Source of the DNA: Pseudovibrio ascidiaceicola
Lineage (GTDB): Bacteria; Pseudomonadota; Alphaproteobacteria; Rhizobiales; Stappiaceae
DNA: 64,000 nucleotides
Direction of reading: 5' to 3'
Assembly (NCBI RefSeq): GCF_900114245.1
Contig: NZ_FOSK01000008.1
Coordinates: 62,001 to 126,000, forward strand
Position numbers and translations under genes: made by a program. Below the pieces are notes generated by a model, which saw only the letters and a program-made list of their open reading frames with translations, made no database searches and was not told where the DNA came from. Below are positions 61,557 to 64,000 of the stretch, in pieces. Each line of letters starts with the position of its first letter. Position 1 is the first letter of the stretch.

Positions 61557-63389
61557 ATGGTTATGACATTGGATGCAACCAGTGCTGAGCGACGTGTCGT
61601 TCTTGGTGTCAAAAAGTCCTTGAGCGCACGTGTGTGGCGTGAACGGCTGGATGATCAGGGGCTTTCACAGGCGCTTGCCATTGCACAGAGAACGGAACTG
61701 CCTGAAGTGGTGGGACGCGTGCTTGCCGGGCGCAGTGTTCCGCTGGAGGACGCCTCCGGTTTCCTAAACCCTTCCATTAAAGACCTGATGCCTGATCCAT
61801 CCAAACTGGTGGATATGGACAAAGCCTGCGCGCGCGTTGCCGATGCTTTGCAGGCTGGTGTGAAGATTGCCGTCTTTGGTGACTATGACGTGGATGGGGC
61901 CACTTCTTCCGCACTGCTCAAACGTTATCTGATGCTGCTGGGTGTGGAGCCGGACGTCTACATTCCCGATCGTATTATTGATGGTTACGGACCGAACCCG
62001 ACAGCCATCAATCAGCTGCATGCAGGTGGTGCGCGGCTGCTGATTACCGTGGACTGTGGTTCCACCTCGTTCGAGGCATTTGAAGAAGCCAAGCGGCTTG
62101 GGCTTGAGGTGGTGGTTCTGGATCACCACCAGGTGGATGAGAATTTTCCGGAAGTCCATGCGCTGGTGAATGCCAACCGGCAGGATGACTTGTCCGGGCA
62201 GGGGCATCTGGCTGCTGTTGGTGTGACTTTCCTGTTTCTGGTCGGGCTCAATCGAGAGCTGCGCCGCCGTGGGGCCTTTGCCCAACGGGCTGAGCCGCGT
62301 CTTATGGACCTGCTCGACCTTGTAGCGCTTGGTACCGTCTGTGATGTGGTGCCGTTGAAGGGCCTGAACCGCGCTTATGTGGTGCAGGGGCTTAAAGTGA
62401 TGGCGCGACGTGAGAACATTGGACTTTCCTGCCTTGCTGACATTTCGCGGTTGAGCGGTAAGCCAACACCGTATCATCTGGGCTACATGCTCGGACCGCG
62501 CATCAACGCCGGTGGTCGTATTGGCGATTCTGCTCTTGGCATGAAGCTGCTGTCTTCTGATGACCGGGCTGAAGGGGAGCGTATTGCTGCCACGCTGGAA
62601 CGGCTCAATCAAGAACGTCAGGCCATGGAAGCTGTGATGCTGGAAGAGGGCGAGGGGCAGGCGTTCCAGAAAATGGAAGGAACTGTTCCTCCTGCCGTGC
62701 TTTTGACGGGAGCAGACGGCTGGCATCCGGGTGTTGTTGGGCTCATCGCTTCGCGGTTGAAGGAGCGTTACCGCCGGCCTGCTTTTGCAATGGCGTTTAA
62801 TGAAAAGGGCTTGGGGACTGGCTCAGGCCGTTCAATCATTGGTGTTGATCTGGGCTCTGCGGTTCGTGCAGCTGTTGAGGCGGGTTTGCTCGTCAAAGGC
62901 GGTGGACACGCGATGGCGGCAGGGCTTACCATTGAAAAAGAAAAAGTGCCTGAGTTTGAGGCTTTCCTGACGGAGCAACTGAGTGAAGATGTGGAGCAGG
63001 CCTCTGCTGATCATGAACTCACTATTGATGGTGTGCTGACACCTGCTGGCGCGAACCTGAGCCTGCTGGATATACTGGAACAGGCAGGGCCTTATGGGGC
63101 CTCGCACGCAGAACCTGTTTTTGCGTTGCCATCTGTGCCGATCAAATTTTCAAAGGTGGTCGGGCAAGGGCATGTGAGTGTGACACTTGGCGGTAATGAG
63201 GGAACAAACCTGAAGGCGATTGCTTTTAAAGCGGAAGACCAGCCTCATGGAAAGGCGCTCTTACAAGCACGTGGCAAACCCCTCCATATTGCTGGTAGTT
63301 TGAGTGTTGATACGTGGCAGGGGCAGGCGAAACCGTCCTTACGCATTATTGATGTGGCAGACCCAACCAGAGGGCAATACGGCGCATAG
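61557..63389 (+). CDS. recJ: Single-stranded-DNA exonuclease RecJ
   Basis: 610-residue 5'-3' exonuclease of recombination and repair. DHH motifs: AVFGDYDVDGATSSALLKRY (motif I), LLITVDCGS, VVLDHHQVDENF, DVVPLKGLNRAYVVQGL; DHHA1 domain with TGADGWHPGVVGLIASRLKE, and the GGHAMAAG motif near 445; an OB-fold ends the protein. Full length. Confidence 0.95.
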   Translation: MVMTLDATSAERRVVLGVKKSLSARVWRERLDDQGLSQALAIAQRTELPEVVGRVLAGRSVPLEDASGFLNPSIKDLMPDPSKLVDMDKACARVADALQAGVKIAVFGDYDVDGATSSALLKRYLMLLGVEPDVYIPDRIIDGYGPNPTAINQLHAGGARLLITVDCGSTSFEAFEEAKRLGLEVVVLDHHQVDENFPEVHALVNANRQDDLSGQGHLAAVGVTFLFLVGLNRELRRRGAFAQRAEPRLMDLLDLVALGTVCDVVPLKGLNRAYVVQGLKVMARRENIGLSCLADISRLSGKPTPYHLGYMLGPRINAGGRIGDSALGMKLLSSDDRAEGERIAATLERLNQERQAMEAVMLEEGEGQAFQKMEGTVPPAVLLTGADGWHPGVVGLIASRLKERYRRPAFAMAFNEKGLGTGSGRSIIGVDLGSAVRAAVEAGLLVKGGGHAMAAGLTIEKEKVPEFEAFLTEQLSEDVEQASADHELTIDGVLTPAGANLSLLDILEQAGPYGASHAEPVFALPSVPIKFSKVVGQGHVSVTLGGNEGTNLKAIAFKAEDQPHGKALLQARGKPLHIAGSLSVDTWQGQAKPSLRIIDVADPTRGQYGA

Positions 63390-63458
63390 GTCCGGGCTTT
63401 TTGGATTGCTTCAGCCTGTGTGAGGCGTTTTGTCTTTCCCATCAAAGAGGGCGTGTGC

Positions 63459-63932
63459 GTGAATATCATCAAGGCGAGTAAACAGCATATTTCGGAAATG
63501 AATGAGGTGATCCTCGCAGCGAAAGGCCATTGGGGCTATTCGCAGGAGATGATGGATGTCTGGCTGCCTGATTTGATTGTTGATGAGGTTGTTCTGGTAA
63601 GCAGGCATTTCTGGGTCTTGGAAGCTGAAGGCCGGATTGTTGGTGTGTTTTCTATTTCCGTTGATGCAGAGCAACGCTGTGAGCTTGAAGACTTCTGGGT
63701 CTCGCCGCAACTGATGGGTAGGGGCGCAGGGCGGATTATGTTTGGCTTCATTCAAAACTGGCTGCAAGATCAGCAGCTTCCAGAGCTGGTGATTGTCTCT
63801 GATCCTCATGCCAAAGGGTTTTATGAGCGTATGGGAGCGGAGGAAATTGGGTTTCAGCCTTCCCTTCCAGCAGGGCGGAAATTGCCGGTGATGCGATACG
63901 TTTTGGAACCAAGGCCACTAAGGAATGTATGA
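63459..63932 (+). CDS. GNAT family N-acetyltransferase
   Basis: 157 residues, acetyl-CoA-binding GNAT fold: FWVLEAEGRIVGVFSISVDA, LEDFWVSPQLMGRGAGRIMF (the RGxG P-loop) and VIVSDPHAKGFYERMGAEEIG. Substrate unknown. GTG 63459 follows AGAGGG; an in-frame GTG 13 codons earlier has weaker support. Overlaps the next GNAT-like gene by four bases (ATGA). Confidence 0.88.
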   Translation: MNIIKASKQHISEMNEVILAAKGHWGYSQEMMDVWLPDLIVDEVVLVSRHFWVLEAEGRIVGVFSISVDAEQRCELEDFWVSPQLMGRGAGRIMFGFIQNWLQDQQLPELVIVSDPHAKGFYERMGAEEIGFQPSLPAGRKLPVMRYVLEPRPLRNV

Positions 63933-64000
63933 TGGATTTTCGTAGGTATCAAACCGCTGACTATGACGCATGCCTTGAGATCTTTAAGGGAAACGTCCCT
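63929..64000 (+). CDS. GNAT-like protein, 3' truncated by window edge
   Basis: Open frame from ATG 63929 (or ATG 63932) to the window end, 24 codons: DFRRYQTADYDACLEIFKGN. That N-terminus (R-Y-x-x-x-DYxxCLxIF) is the usual opening of a GNAT acetyltransferase. The overlap of its start with the upstream GNAT stop suggests coupled translation. Confidence 0.7.
   Translation, partial: MMDFRRYQTADYDACLEIFKGNVP

Noticed and set aside
1-64000. CRISPR arrays, rRNA genes, insertion sequences
   Set aside because: No repeat-spacer series, rRNA segments or transposase motifs were seen; repeated read-through of the long gaps found only short palindromes.

Overview
The window looks like a core chromosomal segment of an alphaproteobacterium of the order Hyphomicrobiales (Rhizobiales). 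Gene orders typical of that group support this: glyA-nrdR-ribD-ribE-ribH-nusB-thiL, bamE / Cbp3-like chaperone / DUF177 / plsX / fabH / ihfA / merR, aminotransferase-hom-glpX-recJ, and an ldtR-ldtP pair. The moderate GC content and the protein sequences recall Stappiaceae such as Pseudovibrio. That genus guess is inference, made without any database search.

Layout. 1-3.4 kb: valine catabolism (acyl-CoA dehydrogenase, 3-hydroxyisobutyryl-CoA hydrolase, 3-hydroxyisobutyrate dehydrogenase) with a small membrane protein between. 3.5-6.3 kb: MarR-type regulator LdtR and an exported L,D-transpeptidase. 6.4-12.3 kb: one-carbon, riboflavin, NusB and thiamine genes. 12.4-19.7 kb: Nudix hydrolase, MFS carrier, proton-pumping pyrophosphatase, OprB-like porin, thioesterase and a duplicated DUF417-like membrane protein. 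20-25.1 kb: envelope and fatty-acid/phospholipid core genes. 25.2-28.9 kb: an Lrp-type regulator divergent from a 1020-residue kinase / M23 / class-III PLP enzyme fusion. 29.1-31.2 kb: a three-gene phage- or GTA-like island (MazG-like, DUF2793, GH108 endolysin). 31.4-32.8 kb: an exported amidohydrolase. 32.9 kb: tRNA-Pro(GGG).

33-43 kb is a surface polysaccharide locus: polymerase/ligase, priming glycosyltransferase, GT4, Wza-type lipoprotein, a Wzz/Wzc-like protein with a degenerate ATPase domain, a FemAB/GNAT acyltransferase and a NodB deacetylase. The set resembles holdfast or unipolar-polysaccharide pathways; no flippase is seen here. 43-48.7 kb holds DUF2842, heme A synthase, O-acetylhomoserine sulfhydrylase, CoA-binding protein, DUF3052, enoyl-CoA hydratase-like protein and a thioesterase. 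48.7-51.2 kb is a minus-strand trio of unknown role: secreted HEXXH metalloprotease, an 11-repeat LRR protein and a small secreted Cys-rich protein. 52-54.8 kb: rplM-rpsI, an FkbM methyltransferase and a membrane protein. 54.9-57.5 kb: phaC and a small lipoprotein. 57.8-64 kb: aminotransferase, hom, glpX, recJ and two GNAT enzymes, the last cut by the window edge.

Most of the window is conserved housekeeping. The least explained parts are the protease-LRR trio with its palindrome-rich promoter region, the kinase-M23-PLP fusion, the GTA-like island, and the holdfast-like locus with its pseudo-ATPase copolymerase.
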